NCBI RefSeq assembly: GCF_007830295.1
Contig: NZ_VLKC01000002.1
Span: 778,940 to 842,939 of the forward strand
Source: Sporomusa sp. KB1
GTDB lineage: Bacteria > Bacillota > Negativicutes > Sporomusales > Sporomusaceae
Direction of reading: 5' to 3'
Length of the DNA stretch: 64,000 nucleotides
Made by a program: the position numbers and the translations under genes
The notes under the pieces: model-generated
What the model was told of the DNA's origin: nothing
Database searches by the model: none
Seen by the model: the letters and a program-made list of their open reading frames with translations, nothing else
In this document: positions 10,256-18,402 of the stretch, one piece after another
Layout of the letters: each line of letters begins with the position of its first letter
How positions within the stretch are numbered: the first letter of the stretch is position 1

Positions 10256-10302
10256 TTAAAGTTTTAATACTATTGGCTATAAACTGTTTACTATTCTTCC
10301 GG

Positions 10303-10710
10303 TTACACAGCCGCGTCGCCGGTTTCGCCGGTTCTGACACGAATGGCATCTGAAATCGGCAGGATAAATATTTTGCCATCACCGACCTTGTTATCTGTCC
10401 GGTTTACTGCGATAATTGTTTCAATAATTTTAGCTACTTCCTCATCATGGGCTAAGATAGTAAACATCCGGCGAGGAAACAACCGTGTACCATCCAAAAA
10501 TTGAACAATCATTTTTTCAGTCTTGGCATCGTCTTCTTTAGACAAGGCCAATAAGGTTTTCCGCCGTTCTGCAATAATCGACAGATCCTCAACCAGCCTG
10601 CCGCGCCCCATCACTTTAGTGGCGGTAAAACCAGCCACCCCAATCTCCACCAGGGCTTTTTTTGTAGCACTGACTTTGTTCATCCTGATCACAGCAATAA
10701 TTTCTTTCAC
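10303..10710 (-). CDS. nifI2: PII-family nitrogenase regulator NifI2
   Basis: NifI1 and NifI2 form a 2-oxoglutarate- and ATP-sensing complex that inhibits dinitrogenase when fixed nitrogen is available. I chose the GTG at 10710 (VKEIIAVIRMNKV...). AAAGGAGG lies upstream, and the start removes 45 residues of out-of-family leader that overlap nifI1. The 135-residue product has the PII beginning EIIAVIRMNK, an extended T-loop region and the NifI2 end VGDGKIFILPISDAIRVRTGETG. It follows nifI1 by 13 bases and precedes anfH. In most archaeal and many clostridial operons the pair sits between nifH and nifD. Confidence 0.92.
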   Translation of the reverse strand: MKEIIAVIRMNKVSATKKALVEIGVAGFTATKVMGRGRLVEDLSIIAERRKTLLALSKEDDAKTEKMIVQFLDGTRLFPRRMFTILAHDEEVAKIIETIIAVNRTDNKVGDGKIFILPISDAIRVRTGETGDAAV

Positions 10711-10723
10711 AGTTGCTCCTCCT

Positions 10724-11050
10724 TTACAGCCCTGTAGCACCGGTGGAAACAGTATATACTCCATCAAGCGGGCTGATAAAGATTTTACCGTCACCAAACG
10801 ATCCCTCGCCGCTGCTCTTAGCGTATTTGATGATAATTGACACAATTTCCTCTTTGTTTGCTGCAGGAGTCGCCATCATAATCAGGCTCTTGGGAATTTC
10901 GTCATATACGACGTCACCAACTTTTATCCCCATCTGCTTACCGCGGCCTACAACATCGACCACAGTGGCGGCATGGAAGCCGGCAGCCGATAGTTCTGAA
11001 AGAAGTACGTCTTTTTTCTCCGGTCTAACAATGGCTCTAACCATTATCAT
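10724..11050 (-). CDS. nifI1: PII-family nitrogenase regulator NifI1
   Basis: This 108-residue PII-like protein has RAIVRPEKKDVLLSELSAAG at the N-terminus, a short T-loop with VVGRGKQMGIKVGD and the C-terminal FGDGKIFISPLDGVYTVSTG of NifI1. Partnered with NifI2 it is expected to bind the dinitrogenase component and block access of the Fe protein under nitrogen sufficiency. No uridylylation Tyr of classical GlnB is evident in the T-loop. It lies second in the operon, 56 bases after orf90. Confidence 0.93.
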   Translation of the reverse strand: MIMVRAIVRPEKKDVLLSELSAAGFHAATVVDVVGRGKQMGIKVGDVVYDEIPKSLIMMATPAANKEEIVSIIIKYAKSSGEGSFGDGKIFISPLDGVYTVSTGATGL

Positions 11051-11106
11051 CGCTATCTCTCCCTTGATTTTTGTATTACACTGGGTTTCAACACTTTCAG
11101 CCTAGA

Positions 11107-11379
11107 CTATACTTTGACTAACCGGTATGGCGAACGTAAGCTGATAGTAATTTCTCCTTTTAAAAAACTGTCAATCAGAGCTTCCGATTTCCTGATTTCT
11201 TTTTTATTTACCAAGGAAATTAAATCGGCTTTACAGACAGTACTAAATTTGTAATCTTTTACTTTTCGTTTAGAGAGTTCGGTCGGAAGCATACTCTGGT
11301 CTGCACTAATCCCGGGGTTGGCATATCTATTGCTGCCAATGATAGTTTTGCTGTCTGTTTTCAATGCTCCCTTTTCCAC
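11107..11379 (-). CDS. Small protein of unknown function, first gene of the anf operon
   Basis: This 90-residue hydrophilic, Lys/Ser-rich protein starts at a GTG (11379) preceded by a good GGGAGGAG site. The C-terminal half (ADLISLVNKKEIRKSEALID followed by a basic SPYRLVKV) looks folded and may be a small helical domain. I do not recognise the family. No Cys motif, signal or membrane segment is present. Its place 56 bases ahead of nifI1 makes it the leading gene of the nitrogenase transcript, so a regulatory or assembly role is possible but unproven. Confidence 0.6.
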   Translation of the reverse strand: MEKGALKTDSKTIIGSNRYANPGISADQSMLPTELSKRKVKDYKFSTVCKADLISLVNKKEIRKSEALIDSFLKGEITISLRSPYRLVKV

Positions 11380-11437
11380 GATATTGTCTCCTCCCTATTT
11401 TTCTTCTTGAAAAGAGAATACTAACTTGTTATAATAA

Positions 11438-11545
11438 AATGGGTAATTTGAATAAACCTAGTGCTACTGGGAATAGTAAATTTACCTGTGCTTCATGGGT
11501 ATTCGTAGTGCTCATGAAGCTTTATATTGTTATGCTTTAACTCGA
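11438..11545. repeat. Duplicated structured element, copy A, in the anf leader
   Basis: This copy shares with the copy at 11676-11785 an AAATGGGTAA start, a central CCTAGTGCTACTGG block and a hairpin whose loop reads TATTCGTAGT. The arms GCTTCATG/CATGAAGC differ from copy B but still pair, so the stem covaries. Read on the minus strand, a short open frame with TTN...AQ...FPVALG is also shared with copy B. RNA element and leader-peptide readings are both possible. The strand is not settled. Confidence 0.6.
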
Positions 11546-11675
11546 TATAACCACCTCCTTAAAATATCGGCATACACCAAACTTTTTGACACAACCAATT
11601 TATACAAGCTGCATTGCTTACTAAATTGACTGTGGCGATAAGTTTGTTTATTGTTGAGTAATTAATTTAAATTAA

Positions 11676-11785
11676 AAATGGGTAAACTAAATAAACCCTA
11701 GTGCCACTGGAAATCGAAGATTTTTCGTCTTCTGCTCCTGAGCTTGATAGATATTCGTAGTATCTATCAAGCTTTTTGTTTGACT
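11676..11785. repeat. Duplicated structured element, copy B, in the anf leader
   Basis: Copy B has the same block order as copy A: AAATGGGTAA, CCTAGTGCCACTGG, then a 13-bp hairpin (AGCTTGATAGATA/TATCTATCAAGCT) with the same TTCGTAG loop. On the plus strand TTTTTGTTTG follows, as in a terminator. On the minus strand the frame shared with copy A has no clear start or ribosome site here, which favours an RNA element. The rest of the 11380-12080 interval holds no gene I can support. Confidence 0.6.
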
Positions 11786-12081
11786 ATTTAAAAGAATAAA
11801 AAAAATCAACTAACCGCACCTTGTGACGGCTAATTGATACCCCTTTGTACCTGTAGTTGAATTACTATTTACACATACAATACAACAAAACCAAATTATA
11901 GTCAATAACATTTTCTAAATTTCAGCACTCATATCAAATAAAAACTATCTAAAACTAATTACGATTACTCCATAACGCTTTATTGACATTGTTTTTGTTT
12001 GTTTTTGTTTTGTTTTTTTAAAAATGATTTGCATTCAAGAAATAATCAGTTATAATATAATCAAAAATTGAGTTTCAAAGT

Positions 12082-12126
12082 CACAAGGATGTGCCGACCG
12101 GAGATAGCCGAGTCGGTTTTTATTTT
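12082..12126 (+). terminator. Double-hairpin leader with terminator
   Basis: CACAAGGATGTG can form a small hairpin with hexaloop AAGGAT. Directly after it, CCGAC-CGG and CCG-A-GTCGG close on AGATAG and are followed by TTTTTATTTT. Two adjacent hexaloop hairpins next to a terminator recall ANTAR-regulated leaders; the first loop has A1 and G4 but the second lacks G4. A strong ribosome site and a ten-codon frame follow, so whatever it once controlled is gone or tiny. Confidence 0.5.
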
Positions 12127-12142
12127 CTGGAGGTGATGCCAC

Positions 12143-12352
12143 ATGTCAACTCACTTCACTTTGTCTACATAACCCGTTTTGGAACGACTTTCATCTCTGA
12201 ACCACTTTCACAAACATGATGTAAACCTGACCTCGCTTCTGAAGCGGATCTGCGAACTTTACTCAACAAACTTTACGCGCAAGCGAAAGTGGCCAAAAAT
12301 TAGATATTATATTATCTTTAATCATTGCTGCAGCTCCTCATATAACGTACTG
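12143..12352 (+). pseudogene. Possible gene fragment behind the leader (transposase-like remnant?)
   Basis: The ATG at 12143 has GGAGGTGATG upstream but stops after nine codons (MSTHFTLST). The same frame then stays open and reads ...LYSTNFTRKRKWPKIRYYIIFNH. That faintly resembles the FTRxRKLPF start of IS4-type transposases. There are no catalytic residues, inverted repeats or target duplication. It may be a fossil fragment or chance; I cannot assign it with confidence. Confidence 0.25.
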
Positions 12353-13759
12353 CTAATACCATAATCCAATCAAGCGCCAATAAACAACGCCTACTGTTAA
12401 ATATAGCACCACATGCAGCAAGGTAATCACGGTGCCAACACACCACCAAGTCTTTTTATTATTATATCCCTTTTCCATCAAAAGCGGCCCTAGCGCGTTG
12501 CCATAATGCGTCAATGTGCAAGAAATAATCATTAAATAGGCTAACACAAAAAAGGCCGGATACCTGGGTACATCAGTAGCTGCAACAAACGAAAAAATAA
12601 GCGGTGAAAAGGCTACCACATAGCCCGTATAGGATACGAAAAAATAGTGTGGCAAAATGGCCAGCGCCGCCACTAGCAGCAAAATACTATAGGGACCCAA
12701 ACCGGCTGTCGGCAGCAATAGTTTGATAACTCCGGCAAACCAGGCAAAAAATTCCAGTTTGGTCAGGGCCACTGAAAAACCTAAAATCGCACCAAACCAA
12801 ATGAGAAGCGACCACATTTCTTTGGTTTCAGCCAAGTCATTCCAATTAAGAACTCCGGTTACCAGCATAAGTGATACACCAATAAAGGCTACTAGCGTGC
12901 TATCTACTTTTGTTACCGTACCTGTGGACCATAGAATCAATATTGTTAAAAATATTCCAATTGCAGTTAACTCATTCCTGCTAATATGGCCCATGCCTGC
13001 CAATTCCCGCCTGGCACTGGCCCGCACCGCTGCCATAGAGACTGTGTCCGGCGGACATAACTTATATACAATATAAGGTGTCAATAAAAAACCGATAAAC
13101 CCCGGCAACGCCGCCAGGGTCCATAATGGCCAACTAATACTTATGCCTAGCACATCCTGAGCCAGCTTAACATTGATTAGATTTGGCCCCATCCCAGTCA
13201 TAAACAAACCACCGGAAAGCATACTGGCAGTAAATGTCAGCAGGGTAAAATAGGCACCCGTTCGCTGCTTGCCTTCCGGGTTATCGGAACTGCTGGCATC
13301 AATAACCCCCTCAGCCAGCGGATATACCAATCCGCCTGTTCGGGCTGGTGAAGACGGCGTACTAGTAGCCAGTATCATATCAATAAAGCTTAAAATATAA
13401 CCAATCCGCAGCGTTGTCTTGCCAAACTGACTAATTAGCCAAAGGCCAATCCTGCGGGTAAGTCCTGACTTTTTCAGACCGACACCAATCATCGAAGCTA
13501 CCAGTGTCAGCCACATCATTGTATCAGTGTACCCGACTAATATCTCACGAATGGGCAGAACAAATATACCTGACAATGTTGTGATAACTAATAATAACGT
13601 CGGTTCAGAACAGGGTTGCAAAATAAGACCCAGTATTAAAGCAACAAACACACCAAATAAATGCCACGCTGTTACGCTTAAGCCACTGGGGACCGGATAA
13701 GCAAAAAACACTCCGGCAACACTCAACAAAACGGCGATTTTGGCAAAGCGCACTTTCAC
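12353..13759 (-). CDS. DASS (SLC13) family anion/dicarboxylate transporter
   Basis: This 468-residue integral membrane protein has about 11-12 hydrophobic spans. Family features include ATSTPSSPARTGGLVYPL (near 130-147) and TGMGPNLINVKLA (near 195), the SNT-type re-entrant loops of the DASS/CitT family. Members move di- or tricarboxylates such as succinate, malate or citrate, by antiport or Na+ symport. The substrate is not predictable. The ATG at 13759 has an AAGGAGAT-type site. It stands alone on the minus strand with a terminator upstream of it. Confidence 0.88.
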   Translation of the reverse strand: MKVRFAKIAVLLSVAGVFFAYPVPSGLSVTAWHLFGVFVALILGLILQPCSEPTLLLVITTLSGIFVLPIREILVGYTDTMMWLTLVASMIGVGLKKSGLTRRIGLWLISQFGKTTLRIGYILSFIDMILATSTPSSPARTGGLVYPLAEGVIDASSSDNPEGKQRTGAYFTLLTFTASMLSGGLFMTGMGPNLINVKLAQDVLGISISWPLWTLAALPGFIGFLLTPYIVYKLCPPDTVSMAAVRASARRELAGMGHISRNELTAIGIFLTILILWSTGTVTKVDSTLVAFIGVSLMLVTGVLNWNDLAETKEMWSLLIWFGAILGFSVALTKLEFFAWFAGVIKLLLPTAGLGPYSILLLVAALAILPHYFFVSYTGYVVAFSPLIFSFVAATDVPRYPAFFVLAYLMIISCTLTHYGNALGPLLMEKGYNNKKTWWCVGTVITLLHVVLYLTVGVVYWRLIGLWY

Positions 13760-13907
13760 ATACTCATCTCCTTAAATAAAAACTTCTTTAATACTACCAC
13801 TTTCTCTCCCTTGTTACAAAACTTTTTTTATCTTTTGCGACAAGTTAAGACTCCCGCCTTCTTACAAATACACTTTACTTATTTTGTCTAGTACTGCTAT
13901 AGATAAC

Positions 13908-13931
13908 AAAAACAGGGCCATGCGGCCCTGT
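13908..13931. terminator. Rho-independent terminator after the radical SAM gene
   Basis: AAAACAGGGCC and GGCCCTGTTTT form a stem around ATGC with A/T flanks on both sides. On the minus strand it lies just past the radical SAM stop at 13982. Confidence 0.8.
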
Positions 13932-13981
13932 TTTCGTTACAACTTTATTTTATCCTAATGCACCATTGACAGCAAATTTCA

Positions 13982-14860
13982 TTATACCCTCTCTGTCTCC
14001 CGTGGACGAAGCTTGGAAACGTCTTTGCTGTCTATAATCGTGGTAAGTGTTCGCAGCAGTTCGTCTTTGCCTTCAGGCATTATATTTTCCAAATAGATAC
14101 AGTTAGATGGATGAATCGAAGTAATACCGGAATGTTTCAGCTCCATATCCCGAATCATTACACGCAGCTCTGCCAATATTTCCATTTCTTCCGGGACTTC
14201 GAACGCCCCGCTTTGAGTTTTCTCATAGAGCTCAGTTCCTGGCTGTACGATAATCGTTAGAATACCTATATAATCCGGCTGAATCTCATTACAAATCAGA
14301 GCCGTATTCTTTGCATGCTCCCAGGCTTTGGCCCCTTTCCCTGCCAACCCTAAAATCACGGTAACAAACAAATTTATCCCCGCTTGCTTTATTTTTCTCC
14401 CTGCTTGAACCATTTCCCCACGGCTAACGCCTTTTCGTATAGCACGAAGAACCTCTTCATCTCCGCTCTCTACACCCAGATGAGCCTCAACCAGTCCATG
14501 TTTTTGAAGCTCTATCAATTCAGCAAGCGTTTTATTCAATATGCTAACGGCACTCGCGTAAGTTCCAACATAGGTGAGGCTGGGAAAAGTATCATACAGG
14601 CAGTCTAATATCGTTATCAAATTCTCTGCAGGCATACTTAGTGCATCACCGTCTGCAAGAAAAACCTTTTTCACATCACCATAATATTCTTTTGCGAGCT
14701 CAATATCTTTTAAAATTTCATTTAGCTCACGCAAACGATATTGCTTATCTTTATACATATAGCAAAATATACATTGATTATGACTGCAGCCAATCGTACA
14801 CTGCAGTATATAATCGTCTCCTGCTAAATGGGGGCTGTAAATATTTCCTTCATATCTCAT
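13982..14860 (-). CDS. Radical SAM protein of unknown substrate
   Basis: The 292-residue protein carries an expanded radical SAM cysteine motif, CTIGCSHNQCIFCYMYKDK (residues about 21-39). FLADGDAL follows, then EAHLGVESGDEEVLRAIRKG and VTVILGLAGKG, the GGE-like and HemN-like barrel segments. The GCSHNQCIFCYMYK signature is typical of a COG1032/HemN-like group of anaerobes without an assigned reaction. A short C-terminal helical tail replaces a HemN domain, so a true coproporphyrinogen dehydrogenase is unlikely. It is 34 bases downstream of a small ORF and may be co-transcribed with it. Confidence 0.85.
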   Translation of the reverse strand: MRYEGNIYSPHLAGDDYILQCTIGCSHNQCIFCYMYKDKQYRLRELNEILKDIELAKEYYGDVKKVFLADGDALSMPAENLITILDCLYDTFPSLTYVGTYASAVSILNKTLAELIELQKHGLVEAHLGVESGDEEVLRAIRKGVSRGEMVQAGRKIKQAGINLFVTVILGLAGKGAKAWEHAKNTALICNEIQPDYIGILTIIVQPGTELYEKTQSGAFEVPEEMEILAELRVMIRDMELKHSGITSIHPSNCIYLENIMPEGKDELLRTLTTIIDSKDVSKLRPRETERV

Positions 14861-14893
14861 ACGCGATTCTCTCTCCCAGCAATCGAGCGCAGA

Positions 14894-15079
14894 CTAATTG
14901 TTAGCTACTTTGCGCACATACATGAACTTAACTTTTGCGTTACTCGGTTTATTTTTATACAGCATACTATATACCATTTTCTTAGCATCTTCCGGACTAC
15001 TAGTTTTTACTGTATTCATCATTAAGATAGCATCACCTGCAGTTGGGCAAAGGTGATACTTAACTTCATATGTGTTCAT
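14894..15079 (-). CDS. Small protein of unknown function
   Basis: A 61-residue protein, MNTYEVKYHLCPTAGDAILM..., with a mixed beta-alpha-beta pattern and a basic C-terminus (AKVKFMYVRKVANN). GAGGTGATA precedes the ATG at good spacing, and codon use is normal, which supports a real gene. It lies 33 bases before the radical SAM gene on the same strand, so it could be its partner or peptide substrate. No Cys-rich core or cleavage motif is seen, and I do not recognise a family. Confidence 0.65.
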   Translation of the reverse strand: MNTYEVKYHLCPTAGDAILMMNTVKTSSPEDAKKMVYSMLYKNKPSNAKVKFMYVRKVANN

Positions 15080-15185
15080 ATTATCACCTCGCCTCAGATA
15101 TTTTTACGCTTCCGCTGTTCCAAATGGAGTAACTATGGCTTCCTGTACAAAGCCAAGCAGACTAGGCTGCTATTACACCGGTAGG

Positions 15186-15779
15186 TTAACTAACCGGTTT
15201 ATCGCTCCCGCCAAGATAGGATAAATCTTCTGGTGTATTAAGGTTACAAAATATTTCTTTAGGGTCCCCCACCTGCCGTAAATCGCTTTCAACTATTTTG
15301 CATACTCTTACATCGGGATAAAATCTAAATACCTGACTAACACCTGCTTGCAAACACTTTTCTATCGGTTTTATGCAATTGCGTGAATAGACTGCGCAGA
15401 GTGGTTCTAACCGGTTTCCTATCTCGGGAACGACTACGTCACATCCCGCTCTTCGTTCCAGTAAATACCTGGCTAGCTCTTCTGTAAAAAACGGCATATC
15501 ACAGGAAACTATAAATGAGTACTGATGTTGGGCGGCCATAAGTCCTGCTTGCATTCCGCCAAGCGGACCCATGCCCGGGTAGCTGTCTGGAACCTCCACA
15601 ATTCCCGGTAAATTATATTTTGCTGTGTGGTTACTGGCAATAATTACTTCATCCACAAAGTTTTGCAGTTTTCGCACAGTACGCTCGATAAGAGTTTCAT
15701 TTTTAAATACTAACAGGGTTTTATCCCGCCCCATGCGTGAACTGCGTCCTCCTGCCAAAATTATACCGCTCACCGCCAT
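15186..15779 (-). CDS. mobA: Molybdenum cofactor guanylyltransferase MobA
   Basis: MobA transfers GMP to molybdopterin to form the guanine dinucleotide cofactor used by DMSO-reductase-family enzymes. The 197-residue protein starts SGIILAGGRSSRMGRDKTLL, the nucleotide-binding LAGGxSxRMGxDK motif. It continues with GPLGGMQAGL and SCDMPFF, the metal/GTP-binding core, and NLNTPEDL near the end. The family length is normal. It is consistent with the five bis-pterin-type enzymes in this window. It is separate from the moa/moe operon and lies between the small ORF and the cytochrome b gene, probably with its own promoter. Confidence 0.95.
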   Translation of the reverse strand: MAVSGIILAGGRSSRMGRDKTLLVFKNETLIERTVRKLQNFVDEVIIASNHTAKYNLPGIVEVPDSYPGMGPLGGMQAGLMAAQHQYSFIVSCDMPFFTEELARYLLERRAGCDVVVPEIGNRLEPLCAVYSRNCIKPIEKCLQAGVSQVFRFYPDVRVCKIVESDLRQVGDPKEIFCNLNTPEDLSYLGGSDKPVS

Positions 15780-15936
15780 AATAGCCCCCCTAGCCCATTG
15801 AATTCTATTTCTATTATACTTTCTTATTAAAAATTTTGCAGGTGCAAATGGGTGTTTTATAGCACACCACCCACCTGCAATTTTTTAACATTTGTATATG
15901 CTGTTCAAAAAAGTGAGCTATTTCTGCGCCTTATTG

Positions 15937-16641
15937 TTAACGTACATGCTGCTGCCCTGTAACAGGTACAGACGTATTGGCTTTTACTCGCATAATTTCG
16001 TTTTCAACCCATACCGGGTTATGATGCTCAGCCTCATGGAGCGGCTGAGTTCCATCACCAAACATGCACAAAAATTCGCCCCAATTGTAGATTCCGAGGA
16101 AGATATGCGCGAATACGCTCACTCCCAGGACAATACCAACCACCAAATGCACCATATCAAACCAGTACATGGCTGCTTTAGGCGCTACCGGCAGGAAGGC
16201 ATATAGTGCCCACCCGGTAACAATTAACAGTATACCACCAATCAGCATCATAATCCCCATTTGTTTTTGACCAGAGTTCATTTTACCCATTGGCGGCACT
16301 GGAATGGTTTTGCCTAATAGAATTTTCTGCGGATAGCCACCACAAATCTTCATCCAGGCCATATCCCGCTCATCAAAGGTAAATATCCGGCGGGTAAAGG
16401 CAACAATTCTGTCCAAAGCAAAAATCGTGTAAAAAATACACGCTAACGTAAGAATGCCTGCACCAACAATATGGATTTGCATAATCAAATTTTGCAAATC
16501 TTCACCAAATGGTTTTAGCCAAATAAAAAATCCGGTAATGGCTGCTGGTAAAAAACCTACTATTAATCCCCAGTGAAATAGCCGCGAGATAAGAGGGTGC
16601 TTGAGTACCCGCGGTCCATGTTCATCATGCTGGCTCATCAA
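15937..16641 (-). CDS. Cytochrome b subunit of the exported [FeFe] hydrogenase
   Basis: The 234-residue membrane protein has four main hydrophobic spans (about 24-42, 53-75, 126-148, 158-185). Conserved His residues in HPLISRLFHWGL, QIHIVGAG, DMVHLVVG and AHIFLGIYNWGE match diheme cytochrome b of formate dehydrogenases and hydrogenases. It would pass electrons between the periplasmic hydrogenase and menaquinone, or another membrane carrier. It is the third gene of the hydrogenase operon, nine bases after the small-subunit gene. Cytoplasmic tails rich in His/Asp are at both ends. Confidence 0.9.
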   Translation of the reverse strand: MMSQHDEHGPRVLKHPLISRLFHWGLIVGFLPAAITGFFIWLKPFGEDLQNLIMQIHIVGAGILTLACIFYTIFALDRIVAFTRRIFTFDERDMAWMKICGGYPQKILLGKTIPVPPMGKMNSGQKQMGIMMLIGGILLIVTGWALYAFLPVAPKAAMYWFDMVHLVVGIVLGVSVFAHIFLGIYNWGEFLCMFGDGTQPLHEAEHHNPVWVENEIMRVKANTSVPVTGQQHVR

Positions 16642-16650
16642 TTATCCCTC

Positions 16651-16962
16651 CTACACTAATTTCGTTCTGTCTACATACTTAGTATGAAACAGTTCTTCGG
16701 CCAAATTACTGAGTGGATTCTGGGCAAACTTTTTGTACACATCAGTAACCGCCTGATTGTTGTGGCTTTGGCGGACTTTTGCTTTTACATCATCATTATA
16801 AATGCCTTGTGCCCGCAGCTTAATGTATTTTGTGCGGTCTTGTACCAAATCTGTAGCAACATAGGCCCCGGTCCACAAGATTGCACCGGCTACACCTACA
16901 ATTCCGATGAATTCACGTCGTGAGACCTTCACGGCCTTTTCTACATAATCATAATGCGCCAT
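16651..16962 (-). CDS. hydB: [FeFe] hydrogenase small subunit with Tat signal
   Basis: The 103-residue protein begins with a twin-arginine signal: SRREFIGIVG is followed by a hydrophobic stretch to about residue 40. After it comes the small-subunit domain with QDRTKYIKLRAQGIYNDDVKAKVRQSHNN and LFHTKYVDRT. In Desulfovibrio-type dimeric hydrogenases the small subunit wraps round the large one and carries the Tat signal for both. It sits 12 bases after the large-subunit gene. A cleavage site is not obvious, so the signal may remain as a membrane anchor. Confidence 0.93.
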   Translation of the reverse strand: MAHYDYVEKAVKVSRREFIGIVGVAGAILWTGAYVATDLVQDRTKYIKLRAQGIYNDDVKAKVRQSHNNQAVTDVYKKFAQNPLSNLAEELFHTKYVDRTKLV

Positions 16963-16974
16963 TGTGTTCCCTCC

Positions 16975-18234
16975 TTATGACCAAGGTAGTACGGCCTTGG
17001 CTTTATCCAGCCAGGAAGTACCCATTGGGTTGATTGGCTGACCGCCACCATTGACACAGCCGGCCGGACAATTCATAATTTCGATGAAGTGATAAGGTGA
17101 TTTACCAGCCTTGGTTTCTTCCAGGAGCGGTTTTACGTTTTCTTTGGTGCCATGAGCTACCGCTACCTTCAACGTAACTTCTTTACCTGTTTTAGCATCT
17201 TTCATGGTAACACTAGCTTCCTTTACGCCTTTGAGACCGCGAACAGGCTTGAATTCAAGCACATCCAGTTCCTGACCGGTGATTACAAAATAGGCTGTCC
17301 GTAAAGCGGCTTCCATTACACCGCCAGTATTGGCAAAAATAGTACCTGCGCCACTGTATTGGGCCAAGGGATTATCCTTATCAGTAAACTCAGCAACAGT
17401 CCTAAGGTCAATATTCAGTTTCTTAAACAGACGGGCTAAATCCCTGGTAGTGAGTACTACATCAATATCAGGATAGCTTCCTGATCTGCCTTGTGTCTTC
17501 CAGTAATCCGAAGCACTTGTAAATTCAGGGCGCGAAGCCTCGAATTTTTTGGCAGTACAGGGCATAACGCCTACCATAAAAATATCTTCCGGGTTAACCT
17601 TCCAAACTTCCTTGGCACCATAGGTTTTTCCGAGTGCGCCAGCCATCATCATTGGTGATTTGGCAGAAGACATATTGGGTAAAAGTTCGGGGTAATACAG
17701 CTCGGCATACCGGACCCAGGCCGGACAGCACGAAGTAAACTGTGGCAAAGGCCCTAAATGATGTTCTGCCGGCTCCCCTAATGCATAGTGGCGTATCTTG
17801 GCAATAAGCTCCATGCCTTCTTCCATAATGGTCTGGTCAGCAGTAAAGACAGTGTCAAGAACTTTAAACCCAGCCTGTTTCAGTGCTCCATACATTTTTT
17901 CTGTTACCAGGCTGCCGGGTTCCATGCCGAACTCCTCACCAATAGCAACACGAACCGCCGGGGCAATTGTAGCAACAACTGTGAGCTGTTTGTTTTTTAG
18001 CTGTGCAAGCACTTTGTCGACAACGTCAACCTTATCCTGCGGTGCTCCAAAAGGGCAATTTACCAAGCATTGTCCACAAGAGATACACTTCTCACTGTTG
18101 ATCGCATGAACGGTTCCATATTTGCCGTCGATAGCTCCTGTCGGGCAAAACGACTTGCAGGAATCGCAGCCTTTACAAGCCTTTCGATCGATTTCAATAA
18201 CCCTTGTTAACTCTTGTCCTTGAAATCCTTTCAA
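16975..18234 (-). CDS. hydA: [FeFe] hydrogenase large (catalytic) subunit
   Basis: The 419-residue protein has two N-terminal [4Fe-4S] motifs (CKGCDSCKSFC and CISCGQCLVNC, residues about 20-65). The three H-cluster motifs follow: TSCCPAW, MPCTAKKFEA and NCPAGCVNGGGQP. It oxidises or evolves H2. It has no signal of its own, so export by hitch-hiking on the Tat small subunit is expected. An AAATTTGAAAGG-type site lies near the ATG. L1 has Ala instead of the more common Gly (TSCCPGW). The operon order is large, small, cytochrome b. Maturases HydEFG are not in the window. Confidence 0.96.
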   Translation of the reverse strand: MKGFQGQELTRVIEIDRKACKGCDSCKSFCPTGAIDGKYGTVHAINSEKCISCGQCLVNCPFGAPQDKVDVVDKVLAQLKNKQLTVVATIAPAVRVAIGEEFGMEPGSLVTEKMYGALKQAGFKVLDTVFTADQTIMEEGMELIAKIRHYALGEPAEHHLGPLPQFTSCCPAWVRYAELYYPELLPNMSSAKSPMMMAGALGKTYGAKEVWKVNPEDIFMVGVMPCTAKKFEASRPEFTSASDYWKTQGRSGSYPDIDVVLTTRDLARLFKKLNIDLRTVAEFTDKDNPLAQYSGAGTIFANTGGVMEAALRTAYFVITGQELDVLEFKPVRGLKGVKEASVTMKDAKTGKEVTLKVAVAHGTKENVKPLLEETKAGKSPYHFIEIMNCPAGCVNGGGQPINPMGTSWLDKAKAVLPWS

Positions 18235-18311
18235 ATTTAGACCTCCCCTATAAAATTTAAGCTAACTTGGCTCGCACCAAACCTTTGGCGATTGACGAGA
18301 GCTGAGTTAAC

Positions 18312-18349
18312 TTAGTAAATCAGAAAGTAAGTACTTTCTGATTTACTAA
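18312..18349. promoter_or_regulatory. 18-bp perfect inverted repeat upstream of the hydrogenase operon
   Basis: TTAGTAAATCAGAAAGTA is followed after AG by its exact reverse complement. On the plus strand A7 follows; on the minus strand T7 precedes it and none follows, so it is not a classical terminator for moeA. It sits 78 bases before the hydrogenase start and may be an operator or an mRNA end/processing hairpin after moeA. Confidence 0.5.
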
Positions 18350-18402
18350 AAAAACTATTTTAGTCAGTAATATAGGGTACTGTCCTTAGGTTGTCTGCCA
18401 CC

